Source: Ceriagrion tenellum (Eukaryota; Arthropoda; Insecta; Odonata; Coenagrionidae). Taken from it: a stretch of 64,000 nucleotides of DNA. Each line of letters begins with the position of its first letter. Positions within the stretch are counted from its first letter, which is position 1. The stretch is from positions 58,871,136 to 58,935,135 of the forward strand of contig OY720632.1 of assembly GCA_963169105.1 (NCBI GenBank). The letters are read 5' to 3'. Made by a program: the position numbers and the translations under genes. A model generated the notes under the pieces. It ran no database searches. It was not told where the DNA came from and was given only the letters and a program-made list of their open reading frames with translations. Positions 35,559-49,404 of the stretch are shown here, one piece after another.

Positions 35559-38500
35559 GTAAGCTTACACGTACGCGGACGCTTGCTTGGGACGGGATTA
35601 CGATCGATGTATCTCGACGTGACGTGAACGGAGGGTGGCGTCTCCCGAAGTTGGGGATGGTGATGTAGTGGGGAGCCAATTACGACGGCCGGACAATGAC
35701 GTCGCCATCAACGAACAATGTGCGAACCTTATCAAATCTGAATATTCCATCTTGCTACGCCTTCGGCAGCCGATGATAGGAGAGCCTCCAACATTGGCGA
35801 AATTTCATTTTCAGATTGTTCTCCTTACTTATTATCTTCACATTTAAACATAATTAACCTCCGTTAAGGGTTGTTTTTCAGTACTTTTTGTATCCTCATT
35901 AAGACATACCAGGGGTATAAAATATGAAAATAAAGAGCTAGTTAACAACAGTTTAGTACTCCGTTTGCAAGAACGTTCAACTATTGGTGCTGGTACTTCC
36001 GTCAGTCGTAACACACTCCTCCGGGACTGGAAGATGACCGGAAAGTGAACGCAACCGTCCTTTTCCGTCGCGTCAGGTGATGTCGGCCGTAGTCACGCCC
36101 TCTCTCGGTCGCGAGGTGGTGCATGTGTTACTCTTTCCGCATTGGGTGCTGTATTGCAGTATCTGGATTCGCGTTAGTAATTGAAGTTTATAATTGTTCG
36201 AATTTTTAAGCTTCCATGTCGATTCCGGAAGTATTTGCCTTATTTTCTCTCAGGAGACCTGAATTATAGAGTATAGTGTGCTATTCTTGCAAATTTTGAC
36301 AATTCTGGCCAAAATCAAGGCTAACCATAATATATGCGATCTGGAGTTCTCGATTATTTTCACTGAAGACCGTATATCAGTTATAGCTATTTGTTTTAAA
36401 CTTTACATTTTTCATAATGATGTGTTTGAGATAATCGAATTGGGCATTAGTGAAACCGAATATCTTATGGGGAGAAGTACCTATATGTATGTGTGTAATA
36501 ATTTTGTTTCCCCTACTTTTGAATTATAAAAATGCAATCCTCGGAACTTAGGTTTTAGGCTTTCAACTTCCGTCATTTTAAATTTGGATCGCGTCTTCCT
36601 TTTGGATTTTCGTATTGGTGGGTTGTCTCTCCCGATTCTATGTCTGAGGAGGAAACTCATAAACTTCAGGAGAGACGCATGAGACGGCGGAGAGCGTGTC
36701 CGAATCAGTTGACGAAAATGAAGAGGGCGCCTGCGGTGTCCGTGACTGTGAGCCGCGTCACTTCCGTCGGGCTCGTTGCCTGCTCTCACCTCGTCTTGGA
36801 AGATGCATCACTGGAGAAATCAACTTACGGACTTGATATTTTGGGACACGGGAATGTTTCGCGTCTCTTTTCGAAGTCACATTTTCGCGAAGTATTTTTG
36901 TTCCCCGAATGATTGCGCGGGAATACATCCAACTGTGGGATATGAGCCGTTAAGTGCCCCCGTCAATCTTGGAGGTTAGTTTTTAGAAGCATACCGCTCT
37001 GCATACCGGTGTGATACTCGGTCGCGGACGCCACGGAAGCCGCTGCGGGAGGCTTTTTCTTTTCTTCTAACATTAGCACTCTGATGCTTACTAAGTAGCG
37101 CAGCTCATTCCTATGCATTCGTATTTGGTGGCTGTGTCGTTGGTGAGACATCGAAAGACCTTTTCAAGGTTTTCTTATTGCCAGTTGCAGGAACGACACA
37201 TATGTACCCCATAAAGTTATGGGACCCGTAAGCCATGGCAACCATTCAATAAGTGATGCAGGAACATTCGATAAATTTACTGGTTTTATAAGTTATGACC
37301 TGGAGTTAGGAGTTCCATATGGTGGATGCGCAATTAACCGCTTGGAGACGTAATTACTTGATAAAACAGTTGTTTCGAGACAGATGACCAGTTTGTTCAG
37401 TCTTACTGGCTGATTATTATGTTCATTAGCAATTATTTATTGGCTAAACTTTCGCATATTTTATCCGGCGGTGAAAGATTAGATAGAATTTTCGAAGCTA
37501 TTAGCTATTGGTAAATAAGTTAAGTAACTAATAGATGTATTCCTGCAACCCGAATATATTTATGAGATGTATAACTTCATGGATCTCATAAGTATTGATT
37601 CCATAACTAAATATTCTTGCAACCGGCCATTAGTCTTGCATCATTCTCTCACATGGGGAAAGTTAAGGCGTGGCATTGCGAACTTCATATAATGTGCATT
37701 ACCGTTTTTATAAACGATAATTAAGCTCGGGGGAAATAATTACAATATATGTCTTTGAAAAACAATCCCTTTCTTTGGAAAGTAGTAAAATGTTAATGAA
37801 AAGAACTCGTCCACTAGTCGTTGAGGCCTACTAAAAAGTTAAATAGCCGTTTTCCTCAACAAAATTTGTTGTATGAAACATTTTGTTGTTTCAATGAATA
37901 ATTTCCGCTGCATCAAACTGAAAACAACGTCGCATATTCTTTTTCCGCTTAGGTAAGACCCTGTATAGCTCGATTTACCGCTGTTGAATCGAGTTTTAAA
38001 ACAAAGCATTGGGAAATCCAAGGGTTTTCCATCGGGAGTTGCCATTTTCGGTGGCCCAATTTAAAGTGTTTCGTCGGAGGATCCGAGTGGATCTATTTGC
38101 AAGGGAGGAATGAAAAGAGTGCTATTGTTCCGTTGAAAGCAGGAGTGATATATTTTTCATGATGACTCACCGAATGGAGATTTCTCCTCTCATCGCCACC
38201 ATCTACTGCGTCCTAAAATTGAGCGTGCGATTTGGCGTCGTGTGGCGGACGGATATTTTCGCCACTGCTTCCAATTCCGCCGGTCCCGTCAAGTTTATGC
38301 GATGCCTTCCCTTCTTTTTAAATTTACTCGAGGTGGGTCTCATTAGGAGGTCAGCGGCACCATCGAATCGGAAACTGACCCAAGCTCAGTTTAAAAATAC
38401 GCAAATGGCTAACAGCCCCGCTGTTGTTATGTCGCATTTTTTTCGTGGTCTCTTTGATATACCTCACTAAGATATCAGAATAAGCATCCGGAATTTCCTA

Positions 38501-40748
38501 GGGTTTTTCTTTTCAAGGGTCCGTAACTTGAAAACGTGGTTATCTATAGTCTGCACTATCATCGTTATAGGATCCCATTTACTGCATGAAGTTATGGGTT
38601 CCTTGTATCAAAGTAATTTGTTCTCTTTATCTGAATTTTTACTTCCTATGATGGACTAGTACAGGTAATCAGATTAATTCTTTTCCTTTGCTTTTTTGTC
38701 TATTACATTTTTGATGGATGAGAATTTGCGTTGCATTTTATGCCCAATTATCACAGTTGTGTCATTTTAAGTATAACTACGTCTTATACGTAAATAAAAA
38801 TTCAAGTGTCCATGTATCTTTTCATTCAGAATTGATAGTTACAACACACTATCCGCTGTTTAATTTTCTTTGAAAATAGCCGAGTATTTCCCCTCTTCCT
38901 GTCTCATCTTATGTCATTAAATCCTGTGTAGAGCACGTTAAGTATGTACCGTAATAGACGTAATAGCCTACTTACGGGTCTTAGTGCGTCACCACATTTT
39001 TAAAACTCCGACGTGGAATGTTTCAGCAGATAAAATATTAACACGCCGTGTGATTAATAAATTCCGAGCCGGGCTCCGCGCCTGGTTTTGTGGATGAACG
39101 GAAGGAGAAGGAATAATTTATTAAGTGGATTTTTATCTTATTTTTCCGAGCGCGCCAACTCGGCACGGTCCCTTCTTTCCCACTCTCTTTATCCTCGCGA
39201 GCGCGCCGCGCAGCGACGTCGTCCCATTTTTTTCCCTCCCATCTCGCGTTGGTTTTTAGCGAAGACGCGCAAATCCAAGGGGACCGCGAGGGAAAGGGAG
39301 CAGAGATTATGTATGTGTGTGTAGTGGGAGGGGCTGCTGCCACCTCCCTCTATTCTGGTCCAGTCGGTCATACGCGGAGGAACAGCGGAGGCTCTTGAAC
39401 GAGCGGGCGGAGGAGGCTACGGCGTAGGCGCCCGCCCGCCCGCCAACCCGTCTAACCGCCGGACAAAAGGAGCGGTCTGTTTGAGGGCGACGTCGGAGGA
39501 ACATCCGCGAATAAACTCCCCCTACGCTCGGGAGGAAATTTAATTTATTTCATTTTTTTAAAGAAATTACTTAATCCCGTCTCGAGGGATGTGACAGAAC
39601 GTGCCCCTAAATCCCCCTCCTGGCACTGCTCGCTTATGCGAGCAACCCCGCCCCCTTTTTTAATTTTCGTTTAATTTTTTTCGTACTCTCCCTCTAGGCC
39701 CTCATTTTACAATATAACCGCCTCCTCTTGTCCCGTCCTTCTGGCTCGTGGTTCAGGGACTTTGGTTTGGAGGGAGTTTATTCAACCGCGCCGCAGAATC
39801 ATCCTCCTATACTGATGGTCCTCTTTTCATCGTCGTCTTCCGCCTTTCTTTGTGCTCATCGTGAAAAATAAAAAAAACGTGTGCCCATGCATATAAAAAT
39901 ATACATAGAAGTGTAACGGGGCGAGAATCTGCTCTCAAATCCGCCACCTGCCACGAGTCGGAGAAACGGGGGAAATATCTCGACAGGGTATTGAATAAAT
40001 GATGATGGAGGCTGGTTTGTGTGTGTGTGTGGCAGGCAAGCGGCGGCCGAAATACGTCTTCGCGTGACTGCGCAGACATCCTTTCTCTTTCGTCCTCCCC
40101 ACTTTATTCACCCTTTGCTCTCCATCCACCCTGTTTCTCTCCTCAGTCCCCTCCCCTTCATCACGAATCTTTTGGAGCAATCCTCCTTGACGCCTCGGCC
40201 CATTCATTGTGCCGGCTTAATCTGGAGATAGCATGAAAAAAATCCTCCGCCTGACCGAGGAAATCTGCCTGGACCCTGCGTGGCGAACGGCGGCAAATCT
40301 CCCATCTGTCATACATTTCCTCCTCTCTTCGCCTTCATTCTTCCCGTGAGGTCCTGAACTCTAGTATTGGGCGCACGACGAATTCTGATGAGTGCTCTCT
40401 ATTCGAGGTGTTGAATAAGTGCAGATTGGAAGACATCTGTGCCCTCTTAGTGCCCACGAATTGCGATGAATGGAACAATTTTCGCGGGCGAAACGCAGGG
40501 TTATCTGCTTAGTTCTTTATGTTGACAATAGTCGCTGTCTAATAATCTGTGTACCACCGTTGAATTCGATATTTGAAAACGTAATGTATTTACTACAGAG
40601 CTATTAAAAACTTTTTATCATCCGTGTGTAACACCTTTACTGAAAATTAACCAAAATACAATGGTAATGAATGCGATTATGAAAGTTCTTTAATTGCTTG
40701 GCATATACCCATTCTGTTCCTGGTTTGTTTTGAAGTGTTATACCTAGG
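35559..40748. other. Long stretch without a recognisable gene
   Basis: AT-rich DNA with a CpG-dense block at 39060-39540, including repeated gcgcgcc and cccgcccgcc motifs, and a pyrimidine-rich block at 40060-40350 preceded by a short (GT)6 tract (40019-40030). The CpG-dense block could mark a promoter region. No first exon is evident. Confidence 0.45.
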
Positions 40749-40823
40749 GTGCTGGATCTTAAACGAATGGAAAAAATGTTCGCTGCTGTGTTGTGGGGTA
40801 AGCACCTCATTCAAGTGTATGGA

Positions 40824-41016
40824 ATGAAACGAAAATATTTTATTATACATTTAATTTTCTGTCTATTAAAATTTAATGAAGCCAAGGGACAAAGCAGTAA
40901 GTTTTTGGCTCCAAACCCCTGCGTGGACAATCTCATAAAATTTGATTCGGAAAAGTCCAATTCTATTTTAGTCTCGCAAAATACTTTTGTGCGCGTGAAC
41001 TATTCGTCATCCAGTG
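40824..41016 (+). CDS. Candidate first coding exon of a secreted protein (unrecognised)
   Basis: The frame opens at ATG 40824 and starts MKRKYFIIHLIFCLLKFNEA, a short basic start followed by a hydrophobic run and a small-residue cleavage-like AKG. That is the shape of a signal peptide. It continues with a Cys-containing segment (NPCVDNLIKFDSEK) and a polar NYSSSS. A donor-like CAGTG/GTAAGA ends the exon at 41016, leaving phase 1. The same frame is open upstream to 40749 and runs past the donor to a stop at 41064-41066. Composition is less biased than in neighbouring open frames. I do not recognise the protein and found no second exon, so this may be a chance frame. Confidence 0.2.
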
Positions 41017-41415
41017 GTAAGAACACTATGTTGATAGTTTCACGCGCCAAAAAGCGATGTTTTTAACCAAGGTAAGAGTTCTTTGACGCATACGAATTTG
41101 TTTGTGCATCAGCCATAGGTGTGGTACAATCTATTAAAATTAGCGAGGTGGTACTAATTAGAGCTACCTTTAAGTTTAGGAATACAACGGTGTCTTTGCA
41201 CTGAGCGTATGTAGTGCGTGACCCATCCCTTCTCCCTGAAATCACCTTTTTACGTGTCCCGCGCCCCCGTGACAGTCGCGGGGCCGCCCCATGCGGTAGT
41301 TTCGTCCCTTACGACCGCTGCCATGACTCCTCACGACCTCCCCCTCATGCTCCGGCCGACCCACATTCCACCCCCCTCGGCGCCCCTGCTTTCCATTTTA
41401 CTCTCCATCCCTCTT

Positions 41416-41453
41416 CCGCAGCTATATTCCGCCGCAGCTATATACAGCCGCAG
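41416..41453. repeat. 16-bp tandem repeat, about 2.4 copies
   Basis: Units ccgcagctatattccg, ccgcagctatatacag and a partial ccgcag. A small local duplication. Confidence 0.7.
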
Positions 41454-43679
41454 TTCGTAAACAATATATGCATAAGTAGAAAACATAGATTCAGGTGTGG
41501 TGTAGTGGAACTGCTTCGCAATGTAAGAAGGTAAACCTTTGTAATTTTCCAGTGATGAAAGATTCAATACGGATCTTTCCGATGTTACTACATAGGTATC
41601 TGGACTTGAAGGTTATGTAGTAATATAGAAGCTAGTCTTCTTAAATCTTAAATAAGCGGTAAACTACAGTTTTTTTTGCTTCTGTTAGCCAGTTACATCT
41701 CGAAGCCCTCTTCCTTCCAGTGAATTTCGACGGCGGTACATGATGGACGGCTATGATGGAAAAAAGGGGCGTGGATCCGCTCTTGGATCACGCTATACAG
41801 GACGCAGGGAGAAATAATACCATTTTTATCTCGGAAAGTAAACGCATGATTTCCATGTGGTTAAATTAGAGTGAGATTATCCCCCGGACATGATGGAGAC
41901 TTGATTTTAATATCATTTTAAAATTTTGTCTGATGTAATTAGCTTAAATTTTATGTAAGAATGTGTTATTAGCGACTTTTGAAGAATAAATAGAGCAAGT
42001 AAAAAATAAAAGAGAAGAATAATTGGGCGTGTAATTAATTTATTCTTTAATATAATGAGGAAACATACTGAACTACCTGCCGTTAAATTTCTGAACGATC
42101 TCTGCGTTAGAACTGGCTCAGTATTTTACTAATGTGTTTCCGGAGCCCACAGCCGTTCCATGTCTCATTGAAAATGCTTGATTTGTTTTCGCTAATACCT
42201 CGATATTTAATGAGGTGTGTGGCTGATGTCTTTGTGTTATGAGATAGATGCAATCTTTTTCTGTATGAAGAGGCCACTTTCATTGAAACCTGTATGAAAT
42301 TATATCTCGTCCAGTCTACCTTTAACTCTCAGGAGATTCCTAAACAGCTCGCGGAGGTACACGTTAAGGAAAAAATCATTCACTAAACGCCTCGTTTGAG
42401 GCCGATTGAAGGGCCCCTTTTCCACGCCGGAATCTCTCAATCCACGCGGGACGTCGGCGCGGCCACCCTGGAGCGAATCGTGCTGTCGTCGTCGTGCCTG
42501 GCGCCGAAAGTAGGCGCGGCTCTTCTTCAGTGCGCGCCAGTGGAGCAGCGCATGAGGCACTTTCTCTCGACCGACAAGGGTGAAATTAAAAAGTTACGAA
42601 ATCCATTCCAGAAGGGTGAAGTTTTGCGTTCTTGTAGGTTTCCTTTAATTTCTCCCTTACCAAAACTCAATGGAATGAGAAGCGTGTATCATTTTCCATT
42701 TCCCAAAAATTAACGCCTTGAATTTTTTACCATCATATTGTAGCAGGGTTTTTGTCCTTTGAGGTAGCTCAAAATTCTACATGCACTCTGGAGTGCAATA
42801 AATAGGTATTCATTATGATACAATCTTCTGAAATGGCTGGTGCCGCCATATAGATACGTCGTTTGCTCAGAAAATGATTCAATGGCCTAATAGTCGTAAT
42901 AATATTTCCGTTTCAATATCTCAATTCAATTTATGTGTTTGGAAGAACGAAAAATAATAGGCATATACTGCTGTAAGTCGTGATTCAGGGTTAAATCATG
43001 CTGACTAATGTAGTACTCCTAGTGGATTTTTATTTCCTCAAAAGGATGAGATTTACTAATCCCGTCGTTGGCGATGATATGACGGCCATGGTACCATTTT
43101 TTTCATGTATTGATCCCTGACTTGGAATGTATGGATCCCTACGTCAAATAGAACAGAAAATCTTAGATTACTTGCTTCTTTTACGAGTAATAGTCTTGTA
43201 TGACCCTTCCTCATTTCCTCCAAACCTTCGGGTATTCCTCTCCATCCACGCTACTAGATTCCAACCTGCGTACCTCCTGCGTACTCGGAAATGTAGGACC
43301 TCCCCAATTTCTAAATTTACTCGCTGATAATGCCACCAGAGGCCGTAACCTAAGGCAAACACTGAGTTTCATTAAGCCGTCCCCAAAGAACTTTCGACTT
43401 TTATACAAAATGGACCGTCCTATACCGCATGTCGTGGGCATTATGTCCCCCATTCCTTCTCGTGCAAAATTCATGCTGTACTCCCTCGGTTGTCTCGCAT
43501 TTCGGTCTTCTTTTGTCTTCAGATCACGTTAACCAGATGCGCCGCATTGCTTTACTTTCCCTTCCGCGAGAGGACGTAAATGTATAACATGAGCGTAGGG
43601 TAATCCCAGTTCCCTCGGCCCTCGTTTGACTATCTCATCTCATACTATCCGTTCTTCGGGCTTCTTTTTCAACGTAATA

Positions 43680-44230
43680 TTCCCACCGCCGCCGCTTCCG
43701 GAATGCCGGCGTTCCCCTGTTGGGAAGGAGGGTGGTGAGGGGGAGGAGGTGGAGGGGAGACTCGGTCGGGGTGGCTCTGCTTTGTGGAGAGCGGAGGGAA
43801 TCCGGGGATCCTCCCCCCTCCGCATATCCTCGCACCCCCCTCCCCTATCTATCCTCCCTTCCATACCCTCTCTATAAATACGTCCCAGTCCTTTCCCTCT
43901 CTCTCTCTCTATTCCCCCTTCAAACGAAAAAGAACATCTTCGCCGTATCTCCCTTCCATCCTCCCTCTCTTCCCTTTCCCAAAACATCCAACCCTCCGAC
44001 AACCCTCCCTCCCCCGATCCGTCTCTTTATAACCCCTTTGGGCTCGCTACGAGGGAGGCGCTCGTTTTTGTATCCCCGCGAGATGCTCGGCAGATGCCTC
44101 CCATAACGTGGCGGCATCATCGTCGATTCCCGATTTTTATGTGGGGCGAAAGGAAGAAAGGGGCGCCTGTCGTGCTGCAATACTTGTCTCCACATTTTTA
44201 TCCTCAATTCGAGCGGGAGAATGGAACTTT
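43680..44230. other. Pyrimidine-rich, CpG-containing patch
   Basis: The plus strand is strongly C+T-rich at 43800-44040 (many tcc, ccct and ctctct runs), preceded by a G-rich purine segment at 43725-43800. All frames are open for compositional reasons. It is a possible promoter-proximal region or triplex-prone simple sequence. Confidence 0.4.
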
Positions 44231-46860
44231 GTTTTTTTTTTTTGGCGATCGCCGTGCACGCGATATCTTACCCGGGTAAGGTGGAGGGTGCTGATAAGGT
44301 TTTGCTAAAACTTCCCGACGGTTCTTTTCCTGTAATTTTAAAATGTGATTGCTAGGAGCAGTTGAGTTATTTATATCGCAATTTCTCCAACTTGATGTAG
44401 TTGCGAGATGAACTGAAGAACCGCTCTTGGGTATTAGAATTAGTATCCGTTGGTGACTTGAATGTGGTGTGAAAATATTGCTTCCTGAATGAATGTACAC
44501 GAGCTCGGTCCTCTGAACCTGCTCGCCGCATAACTTGATGGTGCTATATTTGAATATAAATACTTGTACGATTTCCAAACTTCCAAAGAGTGGAAATTGT
44601 TGGTGTTTATTTTCAAATATGGAAATCCGTTGATTCCACTAAGTCTGTGCCCATATGCTGTCTTACGTTGATGATGCTGTTGTGTAGTTTTTTCGAGTGA
44701 GCATAGTCGTAATATTTTGGCGTTGTTATTTAATTGATCTCGGAGTAACAAAGTTGCTACTCAGCGTGCGCTTTTTCGCCTTAATTTCACCGATGGTTCA
44801 TTAACCTCATTGTTTTTATTAATGCTGATTATTCCGTTTATAGATTTTTAAAAAATCCTGTGTAAATTCCTGTGGAAAACGCTTTAAGAGTTAAAAAAAA
44901 GAAGACGATTTGGTGCAAAACTGTTTATACGACATTTGCCGCTAGAACAATTTACGCACCTCCTAGAATATATCATGTCTAGACTGATAGATCCAAATTT
45001 CACCAGAATTATTTGGCTATAGAATAAATGAACGCCTTTTTAATGTAAGCACATGTGTTCAACCGAACGGTGTTCATTTCTTGAACCCTCTCTCGCGGAA
45101 AAATGGTGGAAATTAAAAGGAGAAAGTAGGTCAATGGTGTAAAGGGTATTTCAAAAGCTCCTCTCCATCCTAGACACCTTCCGCGCCTTCCCTATCTTTC
45201 TCCTGCCTATTTTATGTTATCTATCGGCGGACGGACGAGGAATTTTCATTGTAAGTCCTCCCCTATCGTCATCCGCTCGGCTCTGCAGCCAGAAGGCCGG
45301 AGGAATGGCACCTTCCTATTTCACCGATCTTCCCCACGCGCCGCCACCCTCCTCCCCATCCTTCGCTCTTAGGAAATCTTCGCGGAGATTTTTCCGTCCT
45401 CGCTCCAATCCCCTCCTCACCCGTTCCTCCTCCTCCTCCTTCCCTGTCTTCCCACCTTTTCCCCCCTTCCTCCATTCCCCTCCTCTACCCAAACTCCCTC
45501 GGATTCCTCCCGGTCGTAGAATGAGAAATAATACAAATAAAAGACGAAGTCCTGTTTTTTTTTTGTTCGCTCATCGCCAAACGTTTTGCGTGAGAATTAT
45601 TCGCTCTCCCCCTACCCCTTCCGCTGCGTGGACCCGAAGAAAAATCTCCCTCTCATGTTTTTTTTTGTTTATTCGTCTCTTTCCTGTTGTTTTTGCTTCT
45701 CCTTTCGACGGTTCGGTGGGAGTATTTTTGTAAAAGGTCGCCCGAGATTCCTTCGCCATTTTCTGGCTCCGTTTTTCTGTCTCCTGTTGACTGTGACGCT
45801 ATTTTTTCTGCGTCTCCACGGCTTGTTTAAAAAAGGACGCATTTGGAGAAGCGTGTGTGCGTTATTCGAGGGAGGGTTTTCGCGATCGTCGTGGGATGTT
45901 CTCCAAGGTGGTCGCCTCGAGTTTTCAACTGTAGGAATGTCCGTGGTTTAATGATTTCCGAGCGCTCTGGAAACGTGTTATTACCGTGTGGGGGAAATCT
46001 TGTAAACCTCGTGGAGGAAAGCGCTCTGCGACCCTGCTTGACTGGATGTTAATGGTTGGTCTTCAAATTGGCAGTAAAATTAAGTATATACTTCTTCTTT
46101 CAAGATTCCGTCATTCGGCGACCGGGGCACACTAGACTAAATTCTTCTTCAAAAACTCTCCGACCGCGAGTCTCATTTAAAAAGTTGGTAGGATTCTTTG
46201 TTGCCAACTGTGCGCAGTGTAAAAGTATTTCCATCAAGTCCACGTATTTAAGGAGGTTGGTTCGCGACTGAATGAGTCATAATTCTAGCGGCATCGCGAT
46301 TGTTTAAGTTGTGTACATGAGCCTTTCATAGAATACTGCTTTGATTTGGAATATGTCTAATTTAGAGGAAAGCTGAAATATCGCATTAAAAATGAATATT
46401 AAGAAGACCAGTCTACGAAAAGATTTTTTAATCGAATGCCGAGAATGGAGTCGTGCAGCGATTATGCCTAAAGAAGTAATTACATTTATGAAACCTTTTC
46501 AACAATATATATCACCAGAAATATCTAAAAATTCATGTGATTGTTATATTACAATATTTTCTCAAGTAAACCCTACGTTTACATTTATTTCAAGGTTAAG
46601 TTATTTCTAAACACTTTGGCAACGCTGCACTGAACTTTGTTGATGTCTTTAGTGACTGGTGTTTGATGTGCGTGTACTGAAGTGCTTTTCTACTTTAAAC
46701 ACATTGAATAAGTTATTTTTAGAAGTTCTCATGAAACATAATAGTCCTTTTCAGGACTAAATTGTACACTGAATGGTGTTATTGTGGAGATCAGTACGAT
46801 AACGCACCTTATACATTGTTTTTGTATAATTTAATTGCTACTACACAGTCACTGACTCGA

Positions 46861-46934
46861 AGCTAGCGGTGGATGAGTGGAAAGGTAGCAGATTGTGTAA
46901 CGGAAGGTGAAAGCGAGGTTCGATTCTCCGAAGA
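46861..46934 (+). mobile_element. tRNA-like SINE head, family C
   Basis: An A-box-like TGGATGAGTGG (46870-46880) and a strong B box GGTTCGATTCT (46917-46927) have the spacing of a tRNA gene. The acceptor stem does not close well and an 'agtatatttttcttcc' T-rich tail follows, so a tRNA-derived SINE head or decayed tRNA pseudogene fits better than a functional tRNA. The open frame 46907-47242 that starts inside it has no recognised family. No second copy was seen in this window. Confidence 0.5.
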
Positions 46935-48648
46935 GGAGTATATTTTTCTTCCTTTTTTCAGTTTTTTCTCTAACACATTTAAAAAAATTTGTTTTCATCA
47001 TCGTAACTCACTTTAAAAATGATTTCCCCCCAAAAAAGATAACAATTGAACGTTTGGACGAGCGTTTCGTTGCCCACAAAAAATTGAATGTCAGAATTTC
47101 GATCAGATCGACCGTTCAGACGCTAGAGCTCAAAATTGTGAGAAATGATATGGAAAATAGAGTAAAGCAAGTAATTTACATAGATGATGGGCTAATGGCA
47201 TTAAGAATAGGAATGTTACCTAAGGTCATAATTCAAGTATAAATGCCTACTTCTGCCTATGATGATGAACAGACATGAAATCAGAATCACAAAGGTATAC
47301 ATTAGGATTTAAAAACAACTAGTTTGTATTATTCAGAAATATTTATGATTACAAGCGTTCATTAGCTGTAAGTGCCGCATTTATCAGTCGTTTATAAGTG
47401 ATATTAATTGATTTATCCGACAGCAAAATGTTTTAGGAATATTTACCGGGCCTGTTTGGGTTATATGAAGCCCTTCGCTTTTTGACCGATGTTTGTCATT
47501 GATCGAGGTGGTACTATATTTTCAAACGAACAATTTCCAGCTTCTGATACATGCCTCTCTGTTTGAATTCCCACTTAAGTTGACTGCCAACGTTGCCACA
47601 TGTATGACCGACCCCAGCGCCCCGATCAGCTGACTACTGTGTCTCGGATAAAATTTCGATAATAATTATTTTATTTCTCCAAAACTAAGTCGGTGACCTA
47701 CCGTCATTTTTGCACTAATCAATTTCTTAAATCCTTGTTCATGTCATATCCGTTTTTTTGTAAAAACGACATGGGTTTCAACACTCTAAATCTACATTTT
47801 ATGTACCAAGGATCCGCTCCTACTGTACTACGTAATGTAAATTTAGCCATTTTCAAATGCGATTATTGGAAAAACCAGGACGGAAAGGTGTATTTCTAAT
47901 TAAGCCAATCGATAGATGGCCTTTTATTCTATAATTCCAGCGGATATGAAGCAAATGACATGGACTTTAGTTTTCGGACCAGCCTCCGTAAAAGTTGCTA
48001 CAAAAAGGTTTTGCATTTTATTTTCCTGCGCCTCAGTTCTCTTACTGCGCCTCCGCTAACTGGGACGAACGATAAATGCATTCGTCGGCTGCTGTTTATG
48101 ATTAACATGCATCCGAGAAGCGGCCCAGGCGAGAAGCCGTGAGATTTTACTGGAGGCTAAAGGATAAATGGTGTGCAAATTGAAAAAGCGCTGCTATCGT
48201 TCGCTGCTTCCATCCTAATTGTCTGTGAACATTTATGGAACAGATAACTCAGTTGGCGCGGGATTATTTTCTTTTCGTGAAACATTCATCACCGGAAAAG
48301 GGGGTTATGTTCCCTTGATAGCGTTTCAGAGATTTAGCGAGCGTGCTTTTTGAGTCTTCCGTAAAAATGGCACCGACGGAGTTATCCTCCCCTTTCGCTT
48401 TACATGTTTGTCTTGAATCTGCAGTGAACTTCGGCTGTGCGGGCGGCCTTTAAAAAGCCTTCTCGCCTTGTTTACTTCCATCAGCCAATCCCTTTTGTTT
48501 GCCTCAGAAATCAGGACTTGGCTAAATGATTAAGATGGCTCTTTGTGTTCTTCTTGACGTATCGATTCCATGGCGCCATCAGTAATATATCTGAGCTACT
48601 CCAAGTGGACATATTGTGTCTTTGTGAAGTGGGCTAATGTGGTTAAAA

Positions 48649-48680
48649 GTTTTTCTGTCAGTTTTTCTGTCAGTTTTTCT
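48649..48680. repeat. 12-bp tandem repeat gtttttctgtca, about 2.7 copies
   Basis: Two exact copies (48649-48660, 48661-48672) and a partial third. Local slippage product. Confidence 0.75.
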
Positions 48681-49373
48681 TCAAAACAAACCGTGTTTTT
48701 TTTTTCTATTCCTCGCAAAGTGCAGGCGTTGCCTTCAACTTGCCCGTGGCTCGCTTCTCACGCGGGGCGCACTCTCCTCTCGAGTGTTTTCCCATCTCTT
48801 TCTCTCGCGTCGCGCCCCGACGGATCTGCTACTCCCGCTCATTCCGTGACGACGCTGCCGCCTCCCCGCCCCACCCATCCATCCCGCCCCCCATCCTCCG
48901 GTGGCTCCAGCGAGACGACGACAACACGACAGGGACTCTCCCTTCTCCACACACCCCCCTCCCCCCTATTCCACATCCCCTCCGCCCGCGCTCTCGCGAT
49001 TCTGGGTCGCCCGGAATACATAAGGCGCGCGCTTTTCGTTTTTAATTGCGACGAATGCGGAAGCGACCCCCGCGGGATGACTTCCTCCCGCCTCGCCCCA
49101 CCTCCCCGCCCCATTGCCACTCCCACGTCTCGCCCTCGTTTGAATGATAGCTCTTTTATACCTGAAGGGAGTTGGAATATGGGGTGACTGAGGAGTCGGG
49201 GGGGCAGCACTTAAATAGAGAGGAAACCTAGAGCTACAGCGGTGGCGGCGGCGGCATTCAACCCATTTTATTGGCGCGCGCTTTCGGAAAAAAAGTGAAC
49301 ACGCTTGCATAATCCCTCGCCTCCCCGCATTCCTTAAAGTATCGGTGTTGTTTGGGTGCATTTTTAAGTCTTG

Positions 49374-49402
<29 letters not shown>
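49374..49402. repeat. (CT)n microsatellite
   Basis: 29 bases of uninterrupted CT dinucleotide repeat. Confidence 0.95.

Positions 49403-49404
<2 letters not shown>

Larger units (their letters stand above)
41017..46860. other. Long stretch without a recognisable gene
   Basis: Alternating AT-rich DNA and CpG/pyrimidine-rich patches: 41220-41460 (with a 16-bp tandem repeat), 42390-42560 (CpG-dense), 43680-44230 (strongly pyrimidine-rich) and 45270-45720. Open frames in these patches are mostly low-complexity. The minus frame 42560-42300 has a less repetitive C-terminus (VNDFFLNVYLRELFRNLL), but I cannot assign it. Confidence 0.4.

Noticed and set aside
48570..49187. 205-residue plus-strand frame
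   Set aside because: Low-complexity Ser/Pro/Arg/Thr translation of a pyrimidine- and CpG-rich block; all frames are open there.
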